Below, piece after piece: positions 1 to 12,375 of a stretch of DNA of 64,000 nucleotides. Below the pieces are notes generated by a model that saw nothing but the letters and a program-made list of their open reading frames with translations, searched no databases and was not told where the DNA came from. Origin of the DNA: DATBVX01 sp963696675 (GTDB lineage Bacteria; Pseudomonadota; Gammaproteobacteria; Steroidobacterales; Steroidobacteraceae). The position numbers and the translations under genes were made by a program. The stretch covers positions 1 to 64,000 of the forward strand of contig CAVOLM010000029.1 of NCBI GenBank assembly GCA_963696675.1, read 5' to 3'. Every line of letters begins with the position of its first letter. The first letter of the stretch is position 1.

Positions 1-1
1 G

Positions 2-160
2 AAGTCACTTGGCCGCGAGGAGATCCGCAGCATCGTGGCGGAGCGAGGGTCAGTTGAAGTGCGCTGCGAGTTCTGCAATCGCTCGTATCAGTTCGATGCA
101 ATCGACAGCGAGCAGATCTTTCATGCCGGGTCCGAAGCTCCACCGCACACACTTCAGTAA
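2..160 (+). CDS. hslO: Hsp33 redox-regulated chaperone, C-terminal end (5' cut by window edge)
   Basis: Only the last 52 codons are present. They hold the second zinc-binding pair, CEFC, followed by NRSYQF, which is how the C-terminal redox-switch domain of Hsp33 ends. In the family, four cysteines bind zinc when reduced; oxidation releases zinc and activates the cytoplasmic holdase that protects unfolding proteins under oxidative stress. The first CxC pair would lie upstream of the window. The reading frame starts at base 2 and stops at TAA 158-160. Identification rests on this short motif alone. Confidence 0.85.
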   Translation, partial: KSLGREEIRSIVAERGSVEVRCEFCNRSYQFDAIDSEQIFHAGSEAPPHTLQ

Positions 161-172
161 GGCCCCCAGGTA

Positions 173-1066
173 GTGCGCCGGCTCATCGCCCTCTCCGTCC
201 TGCTGATTGCGAGCGGTCGACTTTTCGCGCAGGAGCTGGAGCCGCGCGCCTCTCCCCGAGTCCAACCGGAACTCACTTCGTGGTGCTGGGTGCGGTCGAA
301 TCGACTGGTGGCGTCTCCGTGGACCCGGCACTGCCGATCGAGAATGTGTCCGGCACGATCGACTCAGTGGTGGCGGGCTACGGACAGATTTTCGGCCTGT
401 TCGGGCGCAGCGCGGGCCTCGCGCTGGCCCTGCCGTACGTGGATGCGCAAGTGCAAGGCGACGTCGGCGAAGTCACACACAACGTCACGCGGACCGGGTT
501 TGGCGACCTCAGATTGCGCTTCACACTCGGATTGCTCGGTAGTCCTGCGCTCTCGCCACGCGAATTTGTTCGACGCACGCCGCATCCGGCATTGGGTGCG
601 AGCCTGGTGGTGGTAGCGCCCACCGGCGAGTACTTCCCCGACAAGCTGATCAACATCGGCGCCAATCGCTGGAGCTTCAGGCCAGAAATCGGTGTGATCT
701 GGCCACTCAGGAAGTGGTACCTCGAGTTATCGGGCGGCGTATGGCTGTTCGGCGACAACGATGATTTCTTTGGCGGAGTCGTGCGCGAGGCAGGAAGCCC
801 TCACGAGCTTCCAGGCGAATGCCAGCTACACGTTCCGGCCGCGCCTCTGGCTCTCGGCGGGCTGGACCCACTACACCGGCGGGCGAACTACGGTCGACTC
901 AGTACGCAAGTCCGACTGGCAAGACAATGATCGTTACGGCATGACCCTCTCGATTCCCTTATCGACCCGGCAGTCCCTCAAGTTCGCCGCCAGCCGGGGT
1001 GCCACGACCCGAATCGGGTCGGACTTTGACACCTACGGCGTCAGTTGGCAGATGGTCTGGTTCTGA
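173..1066 (+). CDS. Outer-membrane beta-barrel protein, Phenol_MetA_deg-like (two frameshifts)
   Basis: A GTG start at 173 begins a signal peptide (RRLIALSVLLIASGRLFAQE) and then ELEPRA, typical of the putative MetA-pathway-of-phenol-degradation family of outer-membrane barrels. The frame breaks near 250, where one base seems missing (expected YSPSPTGTHFVV), and again near 790, where an extra G turns the expected EQEALTS into EAGSPH. Across three frames the protein reads continuously to the aromatic C-terminal end QMVWF, as expected for a barrel recognised by the Bam complex. Alternating hydrophobic residues support beta-strands. No substrate can be named. It follows hslO on the same strand; the next gene has its own operator. 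Confidence 0.6.
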
Positions 1067-1112
1067 CCTCCACTGTGATCGAAATGCTTGCCAAGTGGCC
1101 GTCTCGACATGT

Positions 1113-1132
1113 ATATAAGGACATCCTTATAT
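1113..1132. promoter_or_regulatory. 20-bp perfect palindrome, probable ArsR-type operator
   Basis: ATATAAGGACATCCTTATAT is a perfect inverted repeat with 9-bp arms and a 2-bp centre. It stands 11 bp before the start of the ArsR-methyltransferase gene, in a short AT-rich patch within GC-rich DNA. From memory it resembles operators of ArsR-family regulators of methionine/SAM-cycle genes (SahR-like). Its position suggests autoregulation and control of metF-metH just downstream. Confidence 0.75.
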
Positions 1133-1143
1133 CGTTAAGTGCT

Positions 1144-2082
1144 ATGACAAGCAGTCCATTTGCGGAGGTCGTCGAGAGCCTGCGAGCCGTCGCTGAAACG
1201 ACGCGCCTGCGCATCCTGAGCGTGTGCGAAAAAGGCGAGCTCACCGTGGGCGAGATCGGACGCGTACTCGGACAGAGCCAGCCGCGCGTCTCGAGGCATC
1301 TGAAGCTGCTGTGCGATGCCGGGCTCCTGCAGCGATTCCGGGAACTGAACTGGGTCTACTACCGCGTGCCGCCGTACGGCCGGGGCGCGGAGCAGGCCGC
1401 GCAGGTTCTCGCGTGGGTTGATTCCGAGGATCCTGCCTTGCTCCTCGATCAGCAGCGCGCTGCCGAGGTGCGTGCCGATCGCGCCCGCCAGGCCGCGGAA
1501 CACCTGCAGGAGAAAAATCGCGATGCGCTGTCGAGCCCACCAGAAGAAGAGTCGCGGTTGTGCGAGGTGCTTCTGCAGGAAGTGGGACAGGACAGTCTCG
1601 GTGACCTGCTCGACATCGGTACTGGCACTGGACGTATCCTGAATTGGCTGGGCTCGCGGGCGCGTCAGGCGATTGGCGTGGACCTGTCGAGCGATGCGCT
1701 GCGCGTCGCACGAACCAACGTGCACGGTGCTGGCTTGACCCACTGCATGCTGCAGCAGGGCGACATGTACGAGCTGGCCTTTCCACCCGCATCCTTCGAC
1801 TCGATCACCATCGACCGCGTCCTGTCGCGCGCGAAGTCGCCCGGCGCCGCACTCGCCGAGGCGGCGCGCCTGTTGCGGCCGCAGGGCCGCCTGATCATCG
1901 TCGAGGACTACGATCGGCTGGACGCGCAAGGCAGCGCCGCGCGCCATCCGCTCACCATCCTGCGTGAATGGTTCGCCAGTTGCGGCCTCGGTTGCGAGCG
2001 GCTGCGGCCGGTCGATACCGCTCGCGAGCATCTCATCATTGCCATCGGGCGCAGATCCGCGGCCGTGGAAGCAGCTGCCTAG
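1144..2082 (+). CDS. ArsR-family transcriptional regulator fused to SAM-dependent methyltransferase
   Basis: A 312-residue protein. Residues about 5-90 form an ArsR winged helix (TTRLRILSVCEKGELTVGEI, QSQPRVSRHLKLL). Residues about 150-300 form a class I methyltransferase with motif I DIGTGTGR and an acidic residue after strand 2 (GVDLSSDA). No ArsR metal-site cysteine cluster is seen, so metal sensing is unlikely. The methyltransferase-like domain may sense SAM or SAH. The ATG at 1144 fits the start of the helix domain; a longer upstream reading would run across the operator. The gene ends 13 bp before metF, a placement known for regulators of methionine synthesis. Whether the second domain is catalytic or a ligand sensor cannot be told. 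Confidence 0.85.
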   Translation: MTSSPFAEVVESLRAVAETTRLRILSVCEKGELTVGEIGRVLGQSQPRVSRHLKLLCDAGLLQRFRELNWVYYRVPPYGRGAEQAAQVLAWVDSEDPALLLDQQRAAEVRADRARQAAEHLQEKNRDALSSPPEEESRLCEVLLQEVGQDSLGDLLDIGTGTGRILNWLGSRARQAIGVDLSSDALRVARTNVHGAGLTHCMLQQGDMYELAFPPASFDSITIDRVLSRAKSPGAALAEAARLLRPQGRLIIVEDYDRLDAQGSAARHPLTILREWFASCGLGCERLRPVDTAREHLIIAIGRRSAAVEAAA

Positions 2083-2095
2083 AAGGAGCGCGCCC

Positions 2096-3017
2096 ATGGC
2101 AAAAGCACCGCCTCGTCGATCGGGTCCAGGAATCCGCCGCACGGCTCACGCGGCCGGTCGAGGTTTCATTCGAGTTCTTTCCCCCGAACGATGCGCAGAT
2201 GGCCGAGACGCTGTGGGCCTCGGTGCAGCGGCTCGCACCCCTCAATCCACGCTTCGTCTCCGTCACCTACGGCGCGGATGGCTCGACTCGCCAGCGCACA
2301 CACCACCTCGTGCATCGCATTCAGAGCGAGACCACGCTCACCGGCGCGCCGCATCTCACCTGCATCGGCGCGACACGCGAGGAGCTCAGCGAGATTGCGC
2401 GTTCCTATTGGGCCGACGGTATCCGCCACATCGTTGCCCTGCGCGGCGATCCACCGCAGGGCAGTGGGCCCTATCAGCCTGAGCCGGGCGGCTTTGCCTA
2501 TGCGGTGGACCTCGTTGCCGCCCTGAGACGCGTCGCGGATTTTGAGATCTCGGTCGCTGCCTATCCCGAAGGGCATCCCCAGGCGCCGACCATGGAGTTC
2601 GACCTGGACAACCTCAAGCGCAAGATCGACGCCGGTGCCGATCGCGCCATCACGCAGTTCTTCTTCGAGCCGGACTTGTTCCTGCGCTTTCGCGATCGCT
2701 GCCACCGGGCCGGTATCGGCGTCAGCATCGTGCCGGGGATTCTCCCGATCACGCGCTTCCCGCAATTGCTCCGGTTCGCCGAGCGCTGTGGCGCCTCGGT
2801 TCCGGACTGGTTGCAGCACCGTTTCGATGGTCTCGACGATGACCCGGAAACGCGCCGCCTGATCGCGGCCAGTGTCGCGATCGACCAGGTGCACGCGCTG
2901 CAGCGACACGGTATCGACGAGTTTCACTTCTACACGCTCAATCGCGCCGAGCTCACCTACGCCATCTGCCACGCGCTGGGCGTCCGCCCACGCCTGCCGA
3001 ACAGCGTGCCGCCGCTG

Positions 3018-3018
<1 letters not shown>
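2096..3018 (+). CDS. metF: 5,10-methylenetetrahydrofolate reductase (frameshift near start)
   Basis: Reduces methylene-THF to methyl-THF, the methyl donor for methionine synthase; a cytoplasmic flavoprotein with a TIM barrel. Visible motifs are SFEFFPPN, LRGDPPQG, QFFFEPDLF and the end HFYTLNRAELTYAICHALG. AAGGAG stands 7 bp before ATG 2096, but the frame is lost within a few codons; removing one A from AAAA at about 2100 restores MAKHRLVDRVQES. At the far end the frame runs straight into metH without a stop. A TGA in another frame at 3016-3018 overlaps the metH ATG, so a second small indel near the end, or a true MetF-MetH fusion, is possible. Usual length is about 290-300 residues, matching this span. 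Confidence 0.9.
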
Positions 3019-6739
<3,721 letters not shown>

Positions 6740-6742
6740 TTC

Positions 6743-7650
6743 GTGAGCCTTCCTGATTCCGCCAGCCTGATTCTCCTGGGTGTGCTGGTCGTACTGGCAC
6801 TCTTCTTTATCTGGCGCTGGTGGATCGATTGCGCGCGGCGCGCCCGGCGGGCGCGAACGCCCGGGGTTCCTCGATACGGTCACGGGCTTTGTCACCAACT
6901 TTTTCGATACGCTCGGCATCGGGTCCTTCGCGACCACCACGGCGATTTTCAAGTTTCGCCACCGCATGCCGGACGAGCAGATTCCCGGCACGCTGAATGC
7001 CGGCCATGCGTTGCCGACGGTGGTGCAGACGTTCGTTTTCGTCGCAACGGTCGAGGTCGATGTCACGACGCTCATCGGGATGATCATTGCGGCGGTGCTC
7101 GGCGCCTGGCTCGGTGCCGGAGTCGTCACGCGGCTGCCACGGCGAGCCATCCAGGTCGGGCATGGGCCTCGCGCTCCTCGCGGCCGCGACGCTCTTCGTG
7201 CTCGCGAATCTCAAGCTGATCCCCGGCGGCGGCGAAGCGCGCGGACTCACCGATGGCCTGCTCGTCATCGGTCTCGTGGTCAATTTCCTGCTCGGCGCGC
7301 TGATGACGCTCGGCATCGGGCTCTATGCGCCGTGCCTGATCCTCGTGAGCCTGCTCGGCATGAACCCGGTGACGGCATTCCCGATCATGATGGGCTCCTG
7401 CGCGTTCCTGATGCCGCCCGCGGGTTTGACGTTCATGAGGGCCGGCCGCGTGAATTTTGCTGCCATGCTCGGACTTACCTGGGCGGAATTCCTGCGGTGC
7501 TCATCGCTGCCTATCCTCGTGCGCTCGCTCCCGCTCGAGCTCCTGCGCTGGCTGGTGGTGATCGTCGTCATCGTGGCGGCGACCATGATGCTGCGCTCGG
7601 CGATGCGCAGCCCGTTCCGGGCTGCGGTGCCGAGCCAGGGAGAAGCGTGA
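6743..7650 (+). CDS. TauE/SafE-family membrane exporter (several frameshifts)
   Basis: About 300 residues of alternating hydrophobic segments, starting at GTG 6743, 3 bp after metH. Segments such as TNFFDTLGIGSFATTT, VEVDVTTLIGMIIAAVLGAW and LGMNPVTAFPIMMGSCAFL are typical of the sulfite-exporter TauE/SafE family of 8-TM transporters. The frame changes at about 6845, about 7160 (extra G; expected IQVGMGLA), about 7485 and about 7513 (a loss then an extra C that cancel). Its TGA overlaps the ATG of the DapA-family gene, so it belongs to the hydroxyproline operon rather than to metH. The substrate is unknown; an organic anion linked to proline breakdown is a guess from context. Confidence 0.7.
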
Positions 7651-8569
7651 TGCAGCCTCGCTGGCAGGGTGTCTTTCCCGCCGTCACGACGCAGATGAAG
7701 AAGGACCAGTCGCTCGATCTCGACGCGACTGCCAGGCACCTCGAAGCGCTGATCGATTCCGGTGTCGACGGTCTCATCATGCTGGGTTCGCTCGGTGAAA
7801 ACGCCGCCCTCGAGCCGGAAGAGAAGAAGCGCGTTCTGGCGGTGGCGAAGGAAACTGCTGCGGGCCGTGTTCCGGTGCTCTCCGGGGTCGTCGAAACCAG
7901 CACTGCAGCCTCGATTCGCTATGCGCGGGACGCCGAGAAGATGGGACTCGACGGTCTGATGGTCCTGCCCGCCATGATCTACCGCGCCGATGCCGCTGAG
8001 ACACTCGCGCACTTTCGCGCGGTCGCGCGCGGCCACGGGCCTGCCGATCATTTGCTACAACAATCCGCTCGCTTACGTGGTCGACATCACGCCGCAGATG
8101 TTCGTCGAGCTGGCCGAGATCAAGAACCTGGTCGCGATCAAGGAATCCTCGGGCGATGTCCGGCGCATCACGGATCTCAGGAATGCGGTCGGGGATCGCT
8201 ACGCAGTTGTTCTGCGGCGTCGATGACCTGGTGCTGGAGAGCGTCTTGCTCGGCGCGACCGGCTGGATCGCAGGCATGGGCCTCGCGTTTCCGAAGGAGA
8301 ACCAGCTCTTCTGGGATCTCGCCATCGCCGGGGACTACCAGGCCGCGCGGGAAATCTATGCGTGGTACACGCCGCTCCTGCACCTCGACACGCCGGTCAA
8401 GTTCGTCCAGTACATCAAGCTCGCCATCCAGGAAACCGGCCTCGGCGCTGAATGGGTGCGCGCACCGCGCTTGCCCCTCGAGGGCGATGAACGGCGGCGC
8501 GTGCTCGAAATCATTCATCACGGCATCGAAACGCGACCACAGGTTCCGCTGCGGCGCCGGGCGTCATGA
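7650..8569 (+). CDS. DapA-superfamily lyase, probable 1-pyrroline-4-hydroxy-2-carboxylate deaminase (two frameshifts)
   Basis: A class I aldolase barrel of about 305 residues. The Schiff-base lysine lies in AIKESSGD and the catalytic tyrosine in IICYNNPLAY. The phosphate/carboxylate loop reads GSLGENAA, not the GTTGE of true DapA. With a 4-hydroxyproline epimerase following by a 4-bp ATGA overlap, the likely role is the deaminase of the hydroxyproline pathway (LhpC/HypD), which makes 2-oxoglutarate semialdehyde. Frameshifts lie at about 8033 (an extra G; expected VARATGLPIICY) and about 8213 (an extra T; expected YAVFCGVDD). A generic dihydrodipicolinate-synthase-like aldolase is the alternative. 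Confidence 0.75.
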
Positions 8570-9572
8570 GCACGCATCGGGTGCGGGTCATCGATTCGCA
8601 CACCGGCGGCGAACCGACGCGCGTGGTCATTGACGGCGGGCCACGTCTCACGGGCTCTCTCGCCGAGCGGCTGGCACAGTTTCGTCAGCAACACGATTCC
8701 TTCCGTTCCGCCGTGGTGAACGAGCCGCGCGGCTCCGACGTGCTGGTCGGCGCACTGCTCATGGAACCCGTCGATCCCGCGAACGCGGCCGCGGTGATCT
8801 TCTTCAACAACGTCGGCTTCCTCGGCATGTGCGGTCACGGCACGATCGGTCTGATCACGACGCTCGCGTGGCTGGAGCGTCTCGCTCCGGGCGAGCATCA
8901 GGTGGAGACGCCGGTGGGACTCGTGCGCACGCGCTTGCACCCGGACGGGCGCGTGTCGGTGCGCAATGTGCCCTCGTATCGACACCTCAAGGATGTCGAG
9001 GTCGAGGTCGAGGGGCACGGCGTGGTGCGCGGGGACGTGGCCTGGGGCGGCAACTGGTTTTTCCTGGTGAGCGCTCACGGCAGGCGGCTCGAGCTGAGCG
9101 ACGCCGATGCGCTGATCGATTACACCTGGCGCATTCGCCGGGCGTTGGAGGATGCAGGCGTCAGAGGCTGCAGCGAGGCGAGGTCATCGATCACGTCGAG
9201 CTGTTCGGCGAGCCTCACAACGCCGGCGCCGACAGCCGCAATTTCGTGTTGTGCCCGGGCCGTGCCTACGATCGTTCGCCCTGCGGCACTGGAACGAGCG
9301 CCAAGCTCGCGTGCCTGCACGCGGACGGCAAGCTTCAGCCCGGCGAGACCTGGGTCCAGGAAAGCATCACGGGGAGCTCGTTCGAAGGATCGATCGAAAT
9401 CGACGCCGGGCGGATCTTGCCGACCATCGCGGGCCGGGCCTGGATTACCGCCGACGCCACGCTGCTTCTCGATTCAGAAGATCCGTGTTGCTGGGGAATT
9501 CAGCCCGCCCTCAGTGCGCCGGGCGATTCCGCCACAGCGCATAAACGCCAATCATCATCCAGACCACGTTGA
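8566..9572 (+). CDS. 4-hydroxyproline 2-epimerase, proline racemase family (one frameshift)
   Basis: Interconverts trans-4-hydroxy-L-proline and cis-4-hydroxy-D-proline. Both catalytic cysteines are visible, in MCGHGTIG and CGTGTSAK, which argues for a racemase/epimerase and against the dehydratase branch, where the second position is not cysteine. The N-terminus DSHTGGEPTRVV is typical. The frame changes near 9165, before the expected EVIDHVELFGEP. Family members usually end just after a motif like the WGI here (about 9500); the frame instead stays open to 9572, so the true end is uncertain and a further indel is likely. It overlaps the upstream lyase gene and is convergent with the ridA group. 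Confidence 0.85.
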
Positions 9573-9633
9573 GTGCGGCGGAAGGCAGCGCGCCGTTCCA
9601 GCCGCTGTTCATGATGAACGCCGGCCGCGTCAT
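9511..9633 (-). CDS. 40-residue membrane remnant, C-terminal part of a CBU_0592-like protein
   Basis: The ATG at 9633 overlaps the ridA stop (ATGA). The peptide contains MNSGWNGALPSAALNVVW followed by MIGVYALWRNR. This matches, from memory, the last membrane helix of small three-helix proteins of the CBU_0592-like group, which are about 80-90 residues long. The first half is missing, because ridA occupies the space where it would be. It may be a translationally coupled short membrane peptide or a decayed fragment. Confidence 0.4.
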   Translation of the reverse strand: MTRPAFIMNSGWNGALPSAALNVVWMMIGVYALWRNRPAH

Positions 9634-10097
9634 CGAACCTCGAAGACCGCTTCAACTTCGACTGCCACATCGTAAGGCAGCGCGCTGACGCCCACGGCCA
9701 TGCGAGCATGGCGGCCTGACTCGCCGAAAATCTGGACAAAGAGATCGGACGCCCCATTCATGACCTGGGAATGCCCGGTGAATTCCGGTACGCCGTTGAC
9801 ATAGCCCGCGACCCGCACACAACGCACGATGCGATCCAGGTCACCGCCAAGAGCCGCGCGCGCGTGAGCGAGCACGTTCAGTGCGCAGAGCCGCGCGGCC
9901 TGTTGACCCTCTTCGATCCGATACTCGCGCCCAAGCTTGCCGATGAAACGCCGCTCTCCGTTCCACTGCGAGAGCTGGCCGGTCATGAAGAGCAGGTCGC
10001 CGGCGCGCACGTAGGGAACGTAGTTCGCGCCCGGTTTGCTCGGCTCGGGCAACTCGATGCCCAGGTCCTGCAAGCGCTGGTCAATGCGTCCGGCCAT
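9630..10097 (-). CDS. RidA-family protein
   Basis: A 155-residue member of the YjgF/YER057c/UK114 family, at the long end of the usual range because of an N-terminal extension. It has the family pattern LLFMTGQLSQ, the core ...ALNVLAHARAALGGDLDRIV and the C-terminal ALPYDVAVEVEAVFEV. Family members with the catalytic arginine hydrolyse reactive enamine/imine intermediates; that arginine is not obvious here, so the protein may belong to the longer RidA subgroup of unknown substrate. It is the first gene left of a gap of about 70 bp after mtgA and ends in a 4-bp overlap with the small membrane remnant. Confidence 0.85.
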   Translation of the reverse strand: MAGRIDQRLQDLGIELPEPSKPGANYVPYVRAGDLLFMTGQLSQWNGERRFIGKLGREYRIEEGQQAARLCALNVLAHARAALGGDLDRIVRCVRVAGYVNGVPEFTGHSQVMNGASDLFVQIFGESGRHARMAVGVSALPYDVAVEVEAVFEVR

Positions 10098-10168
10098 ATG
10101 CCACTCCCGGTTCGAGGTCTGCGCCCGTGTAGTTTAGCGGCCGAACGTCTGGCGGTCCCCTGCCGGGC

Positions 10169-10918
10169 TCAGCCGGACTCGAATGCGAGCAGGTAAGAGC
10201 GCCCACCGAGCGCGCGCATCTGCCACAGGATCCAGTTCTGTCGTTGCCGCACGTACGCGGACGGCGAGCGAACGCTGAAGCGGTGCGGATTCGGTAGCAC
10301 GGCCGCGAGCAGGGCGCCTTCCGCAGGCGTAAGGTGTGCCGCGGGCTTGCCGAAGTAATCGCGGCTGGCCGCGCCGACGCCATAGGTGCCGCGGCCGAAC
10401 TCTGCGATGTTCAGATACATCTCGAGGATGCGCTGCTTCGGCCACAGCGTCTCGATCAGGATCGTGAAGTACGCTTCGAATCCCTTGCGCACGAAGCTCG
10501 GGTTCTTCCACAGGAACAGGTTCTTGGCAACCTGCTGACTGATGGTGCTCGCGCCCCGCAGGCGCTTGCCATGCCGATGCTGGCGGATCGACTCGTCGAT
10601 CGACTTCAGATCGAATCCCACGTGCTCGGCGAAGCGTTGATCCTCGGCTGCGATCACGGCAATCGCGGCGTTGGGGGAGATGCGCGAGTAGTCGACCCAC
10701 TCGTAACGCGTGCGGTACTTGCGATCGCCGTGCGCCAGCGCATCGATCTGCGCACGCATCATGAATGCCGAGGTCGGTGGGTCGAGCCAGCGCAGCGCCA
10801 GGACCGTGAGCAGCGTCGCGCCGAACCACAGGAGCGCGATCCAGAGCAGGAATCGCGTGATTCGCCGGCCGAGGCTGCGCTCCGCCATCGCCGCTCGATC
10901 AGCGCCGGGCGTACTCAA
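10169..10918 (-). CDS. mtgA: Monofunctional peptidoglycan glycosyltransferase
   Basis: Polymerises lipid II into glycan strands in the periplasm. A 249-residue family-51 glycosyltransferase with one N-terminal membrane anchor (FLLWIALLWFGATLLTVLAL). Its signature motifs are in order: AAEDQRFAEHVGFD (catalytic glutamate), RGASTISQQVAKNLFLW, KQRILEMYLNIAEFG and LLAAVLPNP. No transpeptidase domain follows. The first codon is TTG at 10918, overlapping the stop of the cyclophilin gene; an ATG ten codons later (MAERSLG) is a reasonable alternative. It is the third gene of the minus-strand run prmC-ppi-mtgA. Confidence 0.93.
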   Translation of the reverse strand: MSTPGADRAAMAERSLGRRITRFLLWIALLWFGATLLTVLALRWLDPPTSAFMMRAQIDALAHGDRKYRTRYEWVDYSRISPNAAIAVIAAEDQRFAEHVGFDLKSIDESIRQHRHGKRLRGASTISQQVAKNLFLWKNPSFVRKGFEAYFTILIETLWPKQRILEMYLNIAEFGRGTYGVGAASRDYFGKPAAHLTPAEGALLAAVLPNPHRFSVRSPSAYVRQRQNWILWQMRALGGRSYLLAFESG

Positions 10919-11418
10919 GCTGCAGGCGGTACGCGGCGCGCCGACTCGATCGTCACGCTCTCGAGCGGCGCATCGTCGTGGCCCTTACGCTTGCCGGTGC
11001 GCACCTTGGCGATCTGATCGATCACGTCCATGCCGCGTGTAACACGGCCGAACACGGCATAGCCGAAATTGCCGGACTTGTGGTCGAGAAAGGCGTTGTC
11101 CTTGAGATTGACGAAGAACTGCGAGGTGGCACTGTCGACCGCGTTGGTGCGCGCCATCGACAGCGTGCCGCGCAGGTTCCGCAGGCCATTGGCGGCTTCG
11201 TTCTTGATGGGCGCTCGTGTTTCTTTCTGATCGAACTCCGGCGTGAGTCCGCCGCCCTGGATCACGAAGCCAGGCACGATGCGGTGAAAAATCGTGCCGT
11301 CGAAGAATCCATCGTCGACGTAACGCAGGAAGTTCTCCACGCTGATCGGCGCATCTTCGGGTTCGAGCTCGATGGTGAATTCGCCGAGCGAGGTCTTGAA
11401 CAGCACTGTCGGTGGCAT
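10915..11418 (-). CDS. Cyclophilin-type peptidyl-prolyl cis-trans isomerase
   Basis: A 167-residue single-domain cyclophilin without a signal peptide, so cytoplasmic. Core motifs are present: FDGTIFHRIVPGFVIQGG with the catalytic arginine, GTLSMARTN and SQFFVNLKDNAFLD. It catalyses proline isomerisation during protein folding. Its length and lack of a leader match PpiB rather than periplasmic PpiA. It starts 22 bp after the prmC stop and its own stop overlaps the mtgA start, so the three are probably one operon. Confidence 0.92.
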   Translation of the reverse strand: MPPTVLFKTSLGEFTIELEPEDAPISVENFLRYVDDGFFDGTIFHRIVPGFVIQGGGLTPEFDQKETRAPIKNEAANGLRNLRGTLSMARTNAVDSATSQFFVNLKDNAFLDHKSGNFGYAVFGRVTRGMDVIDQIAKVRTGKRKGHDDAPLESVTIESARRVPPAA

Positions 11419-11440
11419 GAAGGGCTCTCGTGTTGCAGTT

Positions 11441-12304
11441 TCAATTGCGTCCGGCGGTCACGCGCTCGTGTCCGGCCAGGTCCTGGCGGGTGCGTATGGT
11501 ACTCAAACCGTGCTGCGAAAACAGCGCGCGAACCGCCGCACCCTGCTCGGCGCCGTGCTCGACGGCCAGCCATCCGCCTGAACGCAGGTGCTCGCGAGCC
11601 CGCGCCAGGATCTGTTCGATGGCTTCGAGACCGGTTGGACCCGGCGTAAGCGCGGCACGCGGTTCGTGACTGGTATCGCCGGAGCAAAGTGCCGGATCGG
11701 CGCCGGCCACGTAGGGCGGATTCGACACGATGAGATCGCAATGCATCGCGCCGACCGGCTCGTACCAGGAACCGGCGAGAAAGGTGACATTGCCGATCTC
11801 GAGCCGCTCGGCGTTGCGGCACGCGAGAATCAGCGCCTGCGCGGATACGTCGGTGGCGGTCACGCGTGCGTTCGGACGCTCGTGGGCGATCGCGAGCGCG
11901 ATGGCGCCGCTTCCGGTGCCGAGTTCCAGCACCCGCGAGTGTGTTTCGATCGGCAGGATCTCGAGCGCGATTTCGACGAGGAGCTCGGTCTCGGGCCGTG
12001 GAATGAGCACGCTACTGTCGACTTCGAGTTCGAGCGACCAGAATTCGCGCTTTCCAACGATGTACGCGACGGGCTCGCCGCTGCGCCGACGCTTGACGAG
12101 CTCACGGAAGTGAGCGGCGACCGCCGGCGCCACCGTCTCACCCGCGTGGCTGTGCACGAAACTGCGCGGACGTTCGAGAGCATGAGTCAGCAGAAGCTCC
12201 GCATCGAGGCGTGCGCTCGGGCTCGTCGCCGTCAGTTCCCGGATGGCGCTTTCGAGCAGGTCGCCGACCGTGAAGAGACTGTCATCGGTCGCCGCTGTGC
12301 TCAT
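11441..12304 (-). CDS. prmC: Peptide chain release factor N5-glutamine methyltransferase
   Basis: Methylates the glutamine of the GGQ motif in RF1 and RF2. The 287-residue protein has an N-terminal helical domain (SARLDAELLLTHAL), the SAM motif LELGTGSGAIA and the substrate motif SNPPY. The start is taken at ATG 12304 (MSTAATDD), because the nine codons upstream (to 12331) look like leader sequence. In many gammaproteobacteria prmC follows prfA; here prfA is about 15 kb away. The 71-bp gap to the divergent cbs holds the AT-rich string TTAACGTACAAT, a possible promoter element for either direction. Confidence 0.92.
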   Translation of the reverse strand: MSTAATDDSLFTVGDLLESAIRELTATSPSARLDAELLLTHALERPRSFVHSHAGETVAPAVAAHFRELVKRRRSGEPVAYIVGKREFWSLELEVDSSVLIPRPETELLVEIALEILPIETHSRVLELGTGSGAIALAIAHERPNARVTATDVSAQALILACRNAERLEIGNVTFLAGSWYEPVGAMHCDLIVSNPPYVAGADPALCSGDTSHEPRAALTPGPTGLEAIEQILARAREHLRSGGWLAVEHGAEQGAAVRALFSQHGLSTIRTRQDLAGHERVTAGRN

Positions 12305-12375
12305 GGGCGCAGCCCCGACGTTAACGTACAATCGCGCACCATTCGTGAGCCCCGATGCTGATGGCAGGGATTTTC

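Noticed and set aside
2083..3017. SAM or cobalamin riboswitch before metF/metH
   Set aside because: The gaps are only 13 bp and 0 bp, too short for any riboswitch; control is better explained by the palindrome at 1113.
7650..8569. Dihydrodipicolinate synthase (lysine synthesis)
   Set aside because: The GTTGE loop is replaced by GSLGEN and the gene overlaps a hydroxyproline epimerase; no lysine genes are near.
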